Assembly: GCA_965203505.1 (NCBI GenBank)
Contig: OZ241880.1
Span: 744,001 to 808,000 of the forward strand
Length of the DNA: 64,000 nucleotides
Direction of reading: 5' to 3'
Source of the DNA: Bin127 sp965203505
GTDB lineage: Bacteria > Chloroflexota > Dehalococcoidia > Lucifugimonadales > Lucifugimonadaceae
The first letter of the stretch is position 1; every line of letters begins with the position of its first letter. The notes under the pieces were generated by a model. It saw only the letters and a program-made list of their open reading frames with translations. It did not search any database and was not told the DNA's origin. Below are positions 9,657 through 18,725 of this stretch, in pieces. The translations under genes were made by a program, and so were the position numbers.

Positions 9657-10850
9657 TCAATTGCGTCTTCTCGAAATGGTAATGGCGAGGATGCTCAACG
9701 CTAACGCGATGACACCGAACGCGACGCCCACGATGCCGATAACCATGCCGAGCGACGCGGTTGATGATGTGGTGGCCAGATCATCTTCGAGAATTTGTGC
9801 AGCGTTTAGCGCGCCTTGGGCAGCGTTTTGGATCTCGCGGTTACTTTCCAATACCACGGGGAACTGGATAGCGTCGGATGCGACGACGGTGTCAAATGTG
9901 TCGGGACCAGAGTCGAACGTCTCGTCGATGGGATTTCCTTCGATAGACCCGAAGAATCGCACTCGGTAGTCGCCGGGAGCGGTTGGGATGAACTCAGCCA
10001 CGTAGTGACCCGGATCATCGAACATTTCGGTCAACGGCATCGAAGTTGACGTTGACGTTGATACGTGCGTCAATTCCACCTCTAGGGTTGCTCCTAGTCC
10101 GGTTACGCGATTCGTCGGGGTCGCGGTTTGGGCGGTACCGCCGGAGGCGCCCGCCTCGACCATGCTCTTGATCTCGGGCGTCATGGAAGAAAGAGGACCG
10201 CTCATCAACACCGCATTTTGGAAATCTTCATTAGTCCAAACGAGTGTGTCGCCAACATTCGCTTCGATGCGTGTGGAATTAATGCCATCTATGGTTAGCG
10301 AGACTGTTCTTTCAATTGGATTGCCTCCATCTTCCTCAGCCACGATGATCAAGCCTTGGTGATCGCCAGGATGGATGTGGTAGGGCAGTCCCAAACCCTT
10401 CAGCTCTTCAGAGATTTCGAAATCAAAAGTTCCGTTGTGCCTTATTCCAGGAGATATAAAAATGGCGCCGTGGGTCAGGACATCCATTTCGTCGCCAACG
10501 GTTGAAGAGGATTGGGTTTCTTCGTCACCGTGACTGTGCGAATGATCATCGTGATCGTGATCATGGCCGTCGCTGGTTGGCGGACTTTCAGTATCGGCAT
10601 CCGTCATTGATGCGTCGCCAGTTGCATGTTCTTCGTCTGCGATCCTGGTGACAATGAGCGAAACGGCGTTGAGTTGGCCTTCGTAGGCTGGTTCGCGTAG
10701 GAAGCCGACGACGAAGTTGTAATCTCCGACTTGACGACCTTCATGTGCCGATGCCGGGGAGCTTAAGGATGTCGACAGTATCCCAATCAACGCCACGATC
10801 AAAATGGCTAGGGTATGAGATCGAGTCGCGGGTTGGTGTGTTGTTCTCAT
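9657..10850 (-). CDS. Secreted His-rich membrane-anchored protein of the copper cluster
   Basis: I do not recognise a named family. The protein (about 397 residues from the ATG at 10850) has a signal peptide ending SSPASA, so the mature N-terminus would be AHEG or HEG. A short metal-binding-type tract DGHDHDHDDHSHSHGDEE follows, then beta-rich segments including one resembling a cupredoxin edge (VGDTLVWTNEDFQNAVLMSG), and a single C-terminal membrane helix with a basic end (SRRRN). A TTG at 10892 also opens the frame, but 10850 places the signal peptide correctly. It lies 64 bases upstream of the small membrane gene and CopC-CopD. A copper-binding, surface-anchored partner of that system is plausible but inferred. 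Confidence 0.6.
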   Translation of the reverse strand: MRTTHQPATRSHTLAILIVALIGILSTSLSSPASAHEGRQVGDYNFVVGFLREPAYEGQLNAVSLIVTRIADEEHATGDASMTDADTESPPTSDGHDHDHDDHSHSHGDEETQSSSTVGDEMDVLTHGAIFISPGIRHNGTFDFEISEELKGLGLPYHIHPGDHQGLIIVAEEDGGNPIERTVSLTIDGINSTRIEANVGDTLVWTNEDFQNAVLMSGPLSSMTPEIKSMVEAGASGGTAQTATPTNRVTGLGATLEVELTHVSTSTSTSMPLTEMFDDPGHYVAEFIPTAPGDYRVRFFGSIEGNPIDETFDSGPDTFDTVVASDAIQFPVVLESNREIQNAAQGALNAAQILEDDLATTSSTASLGMVIGIVGVAFGVIALALSILAITISRRRN

Positions 10851-10966
10851 TCTGATAACCGGGATTGGAGAGCCGCGACAATCAATACGCAACTACTCCA
10901 ACTGCGGTTCTCGTTTGACTGGCAACGTCACTGTCGATTCAGTTGGACTCCGCCCGGAATGTTGCA

Positions 10967-11791
10967 TCAGGCCCTGGCGTAGTCGGGCCGATACGCCGTT
11001 TGAAGGGTACGAAGATCGAATCCTTCAGGTTGGGCACCAACTGCGAAGTCGTACAGCGCTGCTTTGAAGATGCCTTCTAGCGTCTGCACGGTCGCCAATG
11101 CTAGTCCGACTAAGAGTACCCCGACGATGACGCCGGCTGGCGGGTAGACGAGGAACAGCACTATGGCCGGAACGACGGCAGCAACGATGGCTAGCAAGTA
11201 GACGATGAAGAATCCGAACGAAGCAGTAATCTGGCGTCCCCAAGTCTGCCTGATGATGCCCGCGGATCGCTTTATCGAAGATACCGGTCCTTGGTTTTCA
11301 GAAACCATGACTGGGATAACGAAGAAGGTCATGAACTCCCAGACACCTTCAATCATGCTGTAAATCATCTGGACGATGAAGTTGTCGGTCTGGGAACGAA
11401 GGACTCGGAACAGAGTACCAACGATCGCAGAAATTACTGACCACAAGAAGATGTGGTGGATGTGCTTGGTCGCGTGGCTCAGCCCGGACATGACATTCGG
11501 GTCTCCGCCTCTCAATCGCTCAAGGGCCGCTGAGATCAGAGCGGCGTTGAAGAACGTGGTGATGAAGTAAGCCATGAGTATCATCACCAAGAAGCCGATC
11601 AAGTTACCTGATCCGGCACTGCCCGTCTCCGTGGCACCAGTGTCGGCGATGCCCGCCGCGAGGCCTGCGAAGCCCAAGATTAGGAGTCCCAAACCGGAAA
11701 AGACGGGAAAGAGGATGAGTTCACGGTCCTTCATGAGGACATCCCAGCTCATCTTCATAAGTTCGAAAGTGTGTCTGATAGTCGCAAACAT
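10967..11791 (-). CDS. DUF6159 family membrane protein
   Basis: A 274-residue integral membrane protein starting MFATIRHTFELMKMSWDVLM, the usual start of the DUF6159 family, with about six hydrophobic segments (for example LFPVFSGLGLLILGFAG and FLVMILMAYFITTFFNAALI). The family is uncharacterised. The frame extends upstream to 11878, but those 29 residues are polar and unlike the family. The ATG at 11791 has AGG about eight bases upstream (CAGGTCACACCC), so I used it. It stands alone on the minus strand, 116 bases upstream of the His-rich copper-cluster gene; a functional link to copper is not shown by the sequence. Confidence 0.7.
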   Translation of the reverse strand: MFATIRHTFELMKMSWDVLMKDRELILFPVFSGLGLLILGFAGLAAGIADTGATETGSAGSGNLIGFLVMILMAYFITTFFNAALISAALERLRGGDPNVMSGLSHATKHIHHIFLWSVISAIVGTLFRVLRSQTDNFIVQMIYSMIEGVWEFMTFFVIPVMVSENQGPVSSIKRSAGIIRQTWGRQITASFGFFIVYLLAIVAAVVPAIVLFLVYPPAGVIVGVLLVGLALATVQTLEGIFKAALYDFAVGAQPEGFDLRTLQTAYRPDYARA

Positions 11792-11961
11792 GGGTGTGAC
11801 CTGCTCCTCGTCGTCCGATTGGGATTGGGGACGATATTCAACGGGAATGGTACTACAGAAGTTGATTCTGCCCACCAAATGGAGCGCCTAAGAACCCATA
11901 TAGCCACTACATGTCGGCGGCGAATACACGAACAGTTGATTGAGGCGATTTACTGTGCGAC

Positions 11962-12831
11962 CTAATCAACCACCAAATGAGCGGCGGTGTTCGACAGCGT
12001 GGTTTCTGTGCTGCCGGGGAAAGGCACGGTGCTGAAGACGGCATTGCCGAGCATGATCATAGTCGCCGCTCCGCCATTGTTCTGAGCCTGACTGATGGCT
12101 TGTTCGACGCGTTGATCCATTAGGAGCCCGCTAGATTTGGCGAAATCTAAAGCCAGCGCGATCAGGTCAGAAAAGGTGATGCCGTTACCTCGTTCGATTG
12201 CGTCTTCAATCTCGGCTAGGGCACGTTCAGCAGAACGATTAATCAACTCGTGGCGGTCGTGATCGGCGAGTATTTCGCTCGTTCGAATCTTGCTGAAGTA
12301 GCGCCAGAAGACGGGTACCGATGGCATGTCAAATCTGTGAGCCGCCAGCGGATGTCCAGCGACGGTTTTCACCAAACACCCCCCGTTGTGTTGGGCGCAA
12401 ACATCTCCGAGACCTGTGAGATTGCGTACCTCTGCAACATGGGCGATCATCGCAAGTTCGTCCCGGTTTTTGCCTAGATCGAGAAGGTGGTTGGCGGCGA
12501 TTAACGAAGCGTAGGTAGCAGCGCCGCTGAGTCCGAACCCGCTGCTCAATGGCAGGTTCGAAGTGATTTCGACGGACAATGACTCGGATGCCAGATCTTC
12601 CAAAGCACTTGTCACGGTTGGAAATTCGATGGGTTTGCCATTGAACGTGACACTGTTAGGGCGGTTGGATGATCGAAAGACATTGACTTCGACACCGTCC
12701 TCAACGGTAAATCCCCAGCCCAGCGAGTGCATTTTCGCCGGGTCGTCATGGGCGATGATCTTGAAAAGTCCGGAGATGTTTCCCGGTGCGAAAGCTTTTG
12801 CCACGTCGCGCGTTGATGAATCTGCCGACAT
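11962..12831 (-). CDS. Archaeal-type pantoate kinase (GHMP kinase)
   Basis: A 289-residue GHMP-superfamily kinase of the COG1829 type. Diagnostic stretches are AKAFAPGNISGLF near the N-terminus, the ATP-binding loop NLPLSSGFGLSGAAT (residues 92-105) and VRNLTGLGDVCAQHNGG (135-151). In archaea this enzyme phosphorylates pantoate, replacing the bacterial order PanC then CoaA in CoA synthesis. The family match is clear; the substrate is inferred from it. The partner enzyme, phosphopantothenate synthetase, is not in the window. The gene follows the SDR gene by 42 bases on the same strand. No strong Shine-Dalgarno precedes the ATG. Confidence 0.75.
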   Translation of the reverse strand: MSADSSTRDVAKAFAPGNISGLFKIIAHDDPAKMHSLGWGFTVEDGVEVNVFRSSNRPNSVTFNGKPIEFPTVTSALEDLASESLSVEITSNLPLSSGFGLSGAATYASLIAANHLLDLGKNRDELAMIAHVAEVRNLTGLGDVCAQHNGGCLVKTVAGHPLAAHRFDMPSVPVFWRYFSKIRTSEILADHDRHELINRSAERALAEIEDAIERGNGITFSDLIALALDFAKSSGLLMDQRVEQAISQAQNNGGAATMIMLGNAVFSTVPFPGSTETTLSNTAAHLVVD

Positions 12832-12873
12832 CGAAAACGGACTAGGAAGAAATTCGGGTCGCTGAGCGTTCGA

Positions 12874-13632
12874 TTATGCCGTCGAGACCATGCCTCGCAG
12901 CACACTTGCCTCGTCGCTGGCCATGAAAGCGGCGATTTCGGCGACGTCTCGAGGGTTCGTCAGGTTAGCGACTTGGTGCTCGACTTCTGCGGCGGGCCGT
13001 TCGGTGATCTCGCCGGTGGATCTGAGTTGAGCGATTTTCAACGGGGTTTCGACGGCGCCGGGTGCGAAATCGTTAACGCGAATGCCTTGAGATTCGAGAT
13101 ACTGCTGCATCACCATCGTGAATCCGTGTACTCCGCCTTTGCTGGCGCCGTAAGCGTAGGAAGATGACCCACCTTTTACACCTGCGCCGGATGCGGTGAG
13201 TATGATCGTGCCGCGGTGTGGTCCAGGTTTCTTGAGCATCTCGATGGCGACGTACTTCGCCATCAGGTAGGTGCCGCGAAGGTTGATGTCAAGGACGGTA
13301 TCCCAGGTTTTCTCCTCGAACTGGTCTAGCGGTATCGATGCGCCTTGCAGAACGCCCGCGAAGTGCAACAGCACGTCAATGTCTTCTAGCCATGCTTTCG
13401 CGGCGATCACCGTGCCCGCGACGTTTGCTTCATCGCGAACGTCCACGCTCCAAAATCTAGCATTGCCGCCGTTGTCATTGATCTGGATGGCGGCGTCGTT
13501 GCCGTCTTCGTTGTTGTTGTCAAAGATTGCGACTTGTGCGCCGAGTTCGGCGATACGGATTGCGGTCGCGCGACCGATGCCAGTTGCACCACCGGTAACG
13601 ATGCATCTCTTGCCGGTAAGGTCTGCGGGCAT
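12874..13632 (-). CDS. Short-chain dehydrogenase/reductase (SDR)
   Basis: A 252-residue classical SDR: cofactor loop TGGATGIG (residues 13-20), DVRDEANV, LHFAGVLQG in place of NNAG, catalytic Ser in ILTASGAG and YGASK with the active-site Tyr and Lys. NAD(H) is suggested by Asp at the end of strand 2 (AIFDNNN). The substrate is unknown. The C-terminus stops at RGMVSTA, about ten residues before the VDGG that usually closes such proteins, so the last strand is shortened. GGAG lies seven bases before the ATG. It is followed by the pantoate kinase gene and preceded, 43 bases away, by the TIM-barrel gene, all on the minus strand. Confidence 0.85.
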   Translation of the reverse strand: MPADLTGKRCIVTGGATGIGRATAIRIAELGAQVAIFDNNNEDGNDAAIQINDNGGNARFWSVDVRDEANVAGTVIAAKAWLEDIDVLLHFAGVLQGASIPLDQFEEKTWDTVLDINLRGTYLMAKYVAIEMLKKPGPHRGTIILTASGAGVKGGSSSYAYGASKGGVHGFTMVMQQYLESQGIRVNDFAPGAVETPLKIAQLRSTGEITERPAAEVEHQVANLTNPRDVAEIAAFMASDEASVLRGMVSTA

Positions 13633-13675
13633 ACTTTGCTCCTAAAGGGTTATTTTGATTCTAGTCAACAGTCGT

Positions 13676-14539
13676 TCAGTCCCATTCGATGCCCGCGATT
13701 TCGGCGGCGCGTCGGATCCCTGCCGCGGCGGCGGGGATTTTTTCATCGGGATAGTGTTCCACAGTGACGGTTATCGAAGGTGCTGCTTCTTGGAGTCTCG
13801 TCAACAGGGTGACGTTGTCCAACAACGCATTTGGAGCACCGATTACCTCTTCTTCGAAGTGTGGAAGGAGTGCATCCACTATCGTGAAATCTTTAGCATC
13901 ACAACCCACGATTTCGTCTGCCATCAGATCGACACATTCGTTGATCAGCGACGTAGTGTCGTAGGCGATGTCGAAGGAACCGACGAGGTTTACGGGGTCC
14001 ATGTTGTAGCCGAGAGCGGGCATATCGACGGCGTCGAAAAAGTCGCGCACCCGTTGGGGTGTGTAAACAGGACATACGACGCCAGACTCGAGTGCGAGTT
14101 TTATGCCTTCGGAATCGGCTACGGTGCAGACACGTTTCGCGCTCGCCACGAGCCGATCGAATGTTGCGGACGAACGGTTTTCAGGGTGCGGCAGCCATGC
14201 GCCGTCCGGGTTCAAGCTACCTGGGCGGAAATATGTGGTTGGGCAACCCATCTTGGCGGAGAGGCGTATCGTATCTTCCAAGAATCGCACTGTCCAATCG
14301 CGCGTGGCGTCGTCGTCGCTGCATAACCCGCCGCCGTAACCGCCGCGGGTCATGGGCATCATCAATCCGTAGTCGCTGTACAGGGCGCTAACGCGTTGGA
14401 TATCGGTGTCGTCGCCGAGCGTGGGGTCGGAGATGGTCAAAAGTGCGGAAACGAAGCCGTGTTCGGCGACTTTGCCCACCTGCTCTTCGGTGACTTCGAG
14501 CCAGTCACCTCTTACGAATCCAGCAACACCGAGACGCAT
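13676..14539 (-). CDS. Sugar phosphate isomerase/epimerase-like TIM barrel protein
   Basis: A 287-residue protein of the xylose isomerase-like/AP endonuclease 2 fold. Likely metal ligands are Glu in ALESGVV, Asp in YNMDPVN, and Glu and His in TVEHYPDEK near the C-terminus. Proteins of this family isomerise or epimerise sugars and inositols or act as dehydratases; the substrate is not predictable. The start is supported by AAGGTGA six to seven bases before the ATG. It is first in a likely minus-strand operon with the SDR and pantoate kinase genes. The 129-base gap upstream separates it from divergent mgtE. Confidence 0.75.
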   Translation of the reverse strand: MRLGVAGFVRGDWLEVTEEQVGKVAEHGFVSALLTISDPTLGDDTDIQRVSALYSDYGLMMPMTRGGYGGGLCSDDDATRDWTVRFLEDTIRLSAKMGCPTTYFRPGSLNPDGAWLPHPENRSSATFDRLVASAKRVCTVADSEGIKLALESGVVCPVYTPQRVRDFFDAVDMPALGYNMDPVNLVGSFDIAYDTTSLINECVDLMADEIVGCDAKDFTIVDALLPHFEEEVIGAPNALLDNVTLLTRLQEAAPSITVTVEHYPDEKIPAAAAGIRRAAEIAGIEWD

Positions 14540-14668
14540 TTGTGGTCACCTTTCGTTCCGAGCAATGGCGATTTCGAACCGCCGATATCTTTTCATGTTA
14601 TCGCCGACGATGGCGTTGGAAGCGTTGAATCGGTTTGTGTGACACAGGTACGATTCGGTTAGCGTCGG

Positions 14669-16129
14669 GTGTTTTATGCGTCGGGCCGTGAGACGCGCTC
14701 GGTTCGGCGGATGCGGCGCTTATGGAGCGCGATCTGCAAGCCAAATCATCGGTATCACGCATTGGCATCAACAATTCCAGAGCCGCGGGAACTAGGCGAT
14801 GTGTTATCAGAAGTGAGCGATCTGCTGGAGGTCGGCGGCGTCTCGGTTGCACTGAAACGGCTTTCACCCTTGCGCCCGGCGGATCTGGCTGCCGTAGTCG
14901 CGGAACTTTCCGAAGATCATCTGCGTCAACTCCTCGAACGGATGACCAACGAGGCGATAGCGGAGGTCTTAGACTACCTCGACGTTGATCGAGGGCTGCG
15001 TGTTTTCGAGGCGATCAGCGAGGTGCGACGTCCGGCCGCGCTAGACGAAACTTCGCCGGAGGTGGCGACCGACTTGCTCCACCGCATCGCTTGGGATGAT
15101 GCCGCGCAGACGCTGGTGCGCATGCGGAATCTCAACGTCATCGGCGATCTGTTGATTCACGATGACGACGATGCCGGCGGATTGATGTCGCCGACGTTCG
15201 GAAAACTCCGCGAATATTGGACGGTCCAACATGCGCTGCGGGTGCTTCGCCAACTGGACTTAGATCCAGAGATGTTGCGCGAACTGTTCGCCGTGGACGC
15301 GAACGACATTTTGGTCGGTCGGATGGAGCTCTCAGAGTTGGTGTTTGCGCCGCAGAATGCGACGATCAGTGAGATCATGAACCGCGATGTCATTTCGGTG
15401 GCGGCGACTGAAGACCAGGAAAGTGCGGTGCGGCTGATGCAACGGTATCGTCTGCCCAGCATTCCGGTAACGAACCCACGCCGTCAGTTACAAGGCGTGA
15501 TCACGTCAAACAGCCTTGTGGAGGTCGCAGAGCAAGAGGCGACGGAAGACATGTTCCGACTGTTCGGCGTAGGAGGAAGTCTCACGTCAAGCTACAACGT
15601 CCGAGAAGCTATCCGTAACAGATTCCCTTGGCTGGTTCTCAACCTTTTCACCGTGATAACGGCGGGTTACGTATTGAGTCTTTTTCAGCCGACGCTAGAC
15701 GCTAGGGTTCTGCTCGCTGCGTTCCTACCGGTCGTTATGGGACAGGCCGGGATCGCGGGCACCCAGACGGTGACGATCATCGTTCGATCGATGGCTCTGG
15801 GAGAGAGGTCGATTTCGAATGTCTGGCATCTTTTGTTGTTCGAGTTAGTTCTATCTCTAGTTCAAGGTATCGCTGTGGGGAGCATTTTGGGCGTGATCGT
15901 TCATCTCTGGAAAGGCGATACCGCGCTGACTTTATTGGTCACGGGTTCTTTGGTGCTCAACCTGATGCTTGCGGCGCTGAGCGGCGTATTGGTGCCCATG
16001 TTTATGCGGCTTTTACGCATCGACCCCGCGATGGCATCGGCAGTCATCGTCACGACGGCGACCGACATCTGTGGCATCGTCATGTACTTGGGGTTGGCGA
16101 GCGTATTCCTATCGCTGCTCGTCAGCTGA
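14669..16129 (+). CDS. mgtE: Magnesium transporter MgtE
   Basis: A Mg2+ channel of the inner membrane gated by cytoplasmic Mg2+. Order of domains: superhelical N domain (RLSPLRPADLAAVVAELSE onward), a CBS pair (VGRMELSELVFAP and AVRLMQRYRLPSIPVTNPRR), the connecting helix, and five membrane helices. The pore signature is present in variant form as MGQAGIAGTQTVTIIVRS followed by MALGE (usual form MGGNxGxQ), and TATDICGIVMYLGL keeps the pore aspartate. The frame is open from a GTG at 14669; an ATG at 14711 or a later codon may be the true start, because the first ~40 residues are basic and unlike the family. It is divergent from the TIM-barrel gene. Confidence 0.85.
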   Translation: MFYASGRETRSVRRMRRLWSAICKPNHRYHALASTIPEPRELGDVLSEVSDLLEVGGVSVALKRLSPLRPADLAAVVAELSEDHLRQLLERMTNEAIAEVLDYLDVDRGLRVFEAISEVRRPAALDETSPEVATDLLHRIAWDDAAQTLVRMRNLNVIGDLLIHDDDDAGGLMSPTFGKLREYWTVQHALRVLRQLDLDPEMLRELFAVDANDILVGRMELSELVFAPQNATISEIMNRDVISVAATEDQESAVRLMQRYRLPSIPVTNPRRQLQGVITSNSLVEVAEQEATEDMFRLFGVGGSLTSSYNVREAIRNRFPWLVLNLFTVITAGYVLSLFQPTLDARVLLAAFLPVVMGQAGIAGTQTVTIIVRSMALGERSISNVWHLLLFELVLSLVQGIAVGSILGVIVHLWKGDTALTLLVTGSLVLNLMLAALSGVLVPMFMRLLRIDPAMASAVIVTTATDICGIVMYLGLASVFLSLLVS

Positions 16130-16152
16130 CGATTCGGCGTATCAGCACCGAT

Positions 16153-17676
16153 TCATTCGCCGCCAACGAACGCCGTCGCGACGTGGCGGCGCTGGATCTT
16201 GCCCGTTGCGGTACGCGGTAGTTCGTCGGCGAAGTAGATCACGTCAGGGACCTTGAAATCGGCGAGGCGCTCACGACAGAAGTCTTGGATGTCGGTCTCT
16301 TCGCAATCGCTGCTTAATACGACTGCCGCTTGGACGGCTTCGCCATAGTGCTGGTCGGGCGCGGCGAAACACACGGCTTCAGCCACCGCTGGATGCTCCA
16401 ACAATGTGGCATCGACTTCGAGCGGCGAGATTTTTTCGCCACCGCGGTTGATGAGTTCCTTTAGGCGCCCTGTCAGGGTGAGGTATCCATCGCTGCCTAA
16501 CATCCCCTGATCGCCGGTTCTGAACCAACCGTTGACGAAGGCGTCGGCGTTTGCTTCCTCGTTGTTGTGGTAGCCCCACATTACGTTTTCGCCTTTTATG
16601 ACGACCTCGCCTCGTTCTCCTGTGGATGCCAACTCGCCGGAATTTTCGTCGGCCAAGATGGCTACTTCGACGCCGGTCGCGGTTCCTACGGTGCCGGGGA
16701 TGCGCGCTCCGGGTGGCAAGGGACTGCTCGACATTTGGTGCGAGGCTTCGGTCATGCCGTACGCTTCAAGAACGGGTGCGCCGAATCGGTCTTCCAGGGC
16801 GTCGAATACGGTGGGAGCGAGAGCGGCGGAGCAGGATCGGATGAATCGGAACGACTCGTGCGGGGCAGCGTCGTCGTCGGCACGGGTTAGCAGGATCTGG
16901 TGAATGGTGGGCACAGCGGAGTACCACGTTGACCCTGAATCGGATTGTTGTTGCCAGAACGCGCTGGCGGAAAAGCGTGATGGCACGACTACGGTTCCGC
17001 CAGAGTTCAGCGTCGATAGACAAGCGCCAATCAATCCGTGGACGTGAAACAGAGGCATGACTATCAGGGACGTATCGTCTGGAGTTAACGCGTAGGTGTC
17101 CTTGATGTTGTTGACAGATTTCATCAAGTTGAGATGGCGCAGAGGAACGCCTTTAGGTCGGCTGGTCGTGCCCGAGGTATGCAGGAACAGTGCGATGTCG
17201 GAACTATTGGGAGGCGACGCATCGACTGCCGAGGTCAATTCGCTTCCATTAGATGAAAGACTTATTTGGGGTCGGCCCAAGGAGGTGTTGAGTTCTGCAT
17301 CGATGGTTTTGATGCCGAGTTGCGCCGCTGCTTTGCGTGCAGGATGCGGCCCGTTTGGCAGGATTGCGATGCGGGCACCTGCGTCTTCCATGTAGAAGGT
17401 GAATTCATCGGTGGTGTACGCGGGATTCAGCGGTGCTGCGATCGCACCAGCATGGGCGACCGCGAGAAAGGTGGCGACGAATTCGTAGCCATTGATCAGC
17501 ACGATGGACACAGGCACGCCGGGTTCAACGCCGTTGGCAGCCAAGATGTCTGCCAATCGAGAGATTTCGGAATTCAAATCCTCATACGACCACGTTCCGA
17601 TGTCAGGTGCGATTACCGCCGTATCGGTCCAAGAAGATGGTTGGAGGAGCGAGCTTAACGTGTTCGTGTCGGGCAA
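16153..17676 (-). CDS. AMP-dependent acyl-CoA synthetase/ligase
   Basis: A 507-residue adenylate-forming enzyme that activates a carboxylic acid with ATP and joins it to CoA. The phosphate loop is LHTSGTTSRPKG; the hinge region reads FRTGDQGMLGSDGYL followed by GRLKELINRGGEKISP, and the catalytic C-terminal Lys is in PRTATGKIQRR. The overall order resembles fatty-acid or oxalate/malonate-type ligases; the acyl substrate is unknown. It begins at a TTG and lies 79 bases downstream of prmC on the same strand, so read-through from the hisS-prfA-prmC operon is possible. It converges on mgtE with 23 bases between the stops. Confidence 0.9.
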   Translation of the reverse strand: MPDTNTLSSLLQPSSWTDTAVIAPDIGTWSYEDLNSEISRLADILAANGVEPGVPVSIVLINGYEFVATFLAVAHAGAIAAPLNPAYTTDEFTFYMEDAGARIAILPNGPHPARKAAAQLGIKTIDAELNTSLGRPQISLSSNGSELTSAVDASPPNSSDIALFLHTSGTTSRPKGVPLRHLNLMKSVNNIKDTYALTPDDTSLIVMPLFHVHGLIGACLSTLNSGGTVVVPSRFSASAFWQQQSDSGSTWYSAVPTIHQILLTRADDDAAPHESFRFIRSCSAALAPTVFDALEDRFGAPVLEAYGMTEASHQMSSSPLPPGARIPGTVGTATGVEVAILADENSGELASTGERGEVVIKGENVMWGYHNNEEANADAFVNGWFRTGDQGMLGSDGYLTLTGRLKELINRGGEKISPLEVDATLLEHPAVAEAVCFAAPDQHYGEAVQAAVVLSSDCEETDIQDFCRERLADFKVPDVIYFADELPRTATGKIQRRHVATAFVGGE

Positions 17677-17755
17677 AGTAGACTCCGATCCGCTGCAAGA
17701 GTATTGTGCGATTGGTTGGATTGAGCGTTCGTGAGGATTCTAACGTTATGCAAAC

Positions 17756-18712
17756 TCAATCGCGGACAACGACGAGAACTCGTTCTAGTCCAGCGAAGTC
17801 GCGTCGAACGTCGATGTTCGCTGAGGTGACAATCTCTTTCGCAAGATCGAGGCAATGATTCGCGACGGGTGGGTCGATCTCGATAAACGCCGCGGAAGGC
17901 GCGTTTCGACACAACAGATCGGGAAGCGAGCGGATCAGTGGTCGGAGCACTTTCATGCCGTCGAGTCCGCCGTCCAATGCCTGACGTGGTTCCCAGTCGC
18001 GGATTTCGGGTTCTAGATAAGACAAAGCCTCGGAACGGATGTACGGCGGATTGGACACGACGATGTCGAACTCCGCATCCGATTGTTTGAGCGTCGCGTC
18101 TTGGACCGCGAAATCGATCTCTACACCATGTTTGTCGGCGTTTTGCTTTGCAATTTCAAGAGCACCATCGCTGATGTCGATCGCGGTGACTCGCGCGGTG
18201 GGAAGTTGCTTGGCGATTGCGATCGCGATGGCCCCGGAACCAGTTCCGATGTCGCATATGTTGGGTGGAGCTGCCACCTCGGGCCCCCTTTGTCCTTCGG
18301 ACATTTCCCTCGCGAGCGGGGGAAACCCGGCCGGCCCTCGCCGCGCGGCGACCGTTCTGCCAAGGTTCGGATACTCGCGGCAGAAATCGATGCAGAGATC
18401 TACCAACATCTCGGTTTCCGGTCTCGGTATCAACACGCGGCGGTCCACTTGGAATTTCAGGCCGTAAAACTCTTTTTCGCCGAGGATATAGGCGAGCGGT
18501 TCCCTTGTTTCGCGCCTTTTCAACATGCGATTCAAGGTGTCCGTTGCGGATTGGGAGATTTCATCTGCGTGTGAAGCGAGCAGTTGTTCTTGCGATAGCC
18601 CCGTAGCGCGTTGAAGCATCATTCGAGCTTCGATTGGCGCTTCGTCGGACGAGATACCGAAGTCGACCAGTGTCGATGTGATTTGGCGGACGGTTTCCGC
18701 GATCGCTGGCAA
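17756..18712 (-). CDS. prmC: Release factor glutamine methyltransferase PrmC with in-frame repeat insertion
   Basis: PrmC methylates the glutamine of the GGQ motif in release factors 1 and 2 using S-adenosylmethionine. The SAM loop DIGTGSGAIAIAIAK and the active-site motif VVSNPPY are intact, as is the helical N-terminal domain (LIPRPETEMLVD). At 318 residues it is longer than the usual ~280. The excess is a segment of about 25 residues (ARRGPAGFPPLAREMSEGQR and the next few) just before the SAM loop. It is encoded by a copy of a palindromic repeat found elsewhere in the window (18275-18349), inserted without stop or frameshift. The gene sits 13 bases after prfA, its substrate's gene, and starts at a TTG. 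Confidence 0.9.
   Translation of the reverse strand: MPAIAETVRQITSTLVDFGISSDEAPIEARMMLQRATGLSQEQLLASHADEISQSATDTLNRMLKRRETREPLAYILGEKEFYGLKFQVDRRVLIPRPETEMLVDLCIDFCREYPNLGRTVAARRGPAGFPPLAREMSEGQRGPEVAAPPNICDIGTGSGAIAIAIAKQLPTARVTAIDISDGALEIAKQNADKHGVEIDFAVQDATLKQSDAEFDIVVSNPPYIRSEALSYLEPEIRDWEPRQALDGGLDGMKVLRPLIRSLPDLLCRNAPSAAFIEIDPPVANHCLDLAKEIVTSANIDVRRDFAGLERVLVVVRD
18275..18349 (-). repeat. Palindromic repeat inserted in frame within prmC
   Basis: About 75 bases. Read on the minus strand it has two hairpins: TTTCCCCCG paired with CGAGGGAAA across a four-base loop, then TGTCC-GAA-GGACA. The same module occurs at 41961, 43130, 44195 (as CGGGGGAAATGTCCGAAGGA on the plus strand) and 44413. 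Borders are estimated from where the encoded protein leaves the PrmC family pattern. Confidence 0.8.
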
Positions 18713-18725
18713 TTAAGTCGTGACT

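Noticed and set aside
12874..12910. Frameshift at the SDR C-terminus
   Set aside because: The protein ends before the usual VDGG, but no alternative frame restores that motif, so a short C-terminus is simpler than a frameshift.
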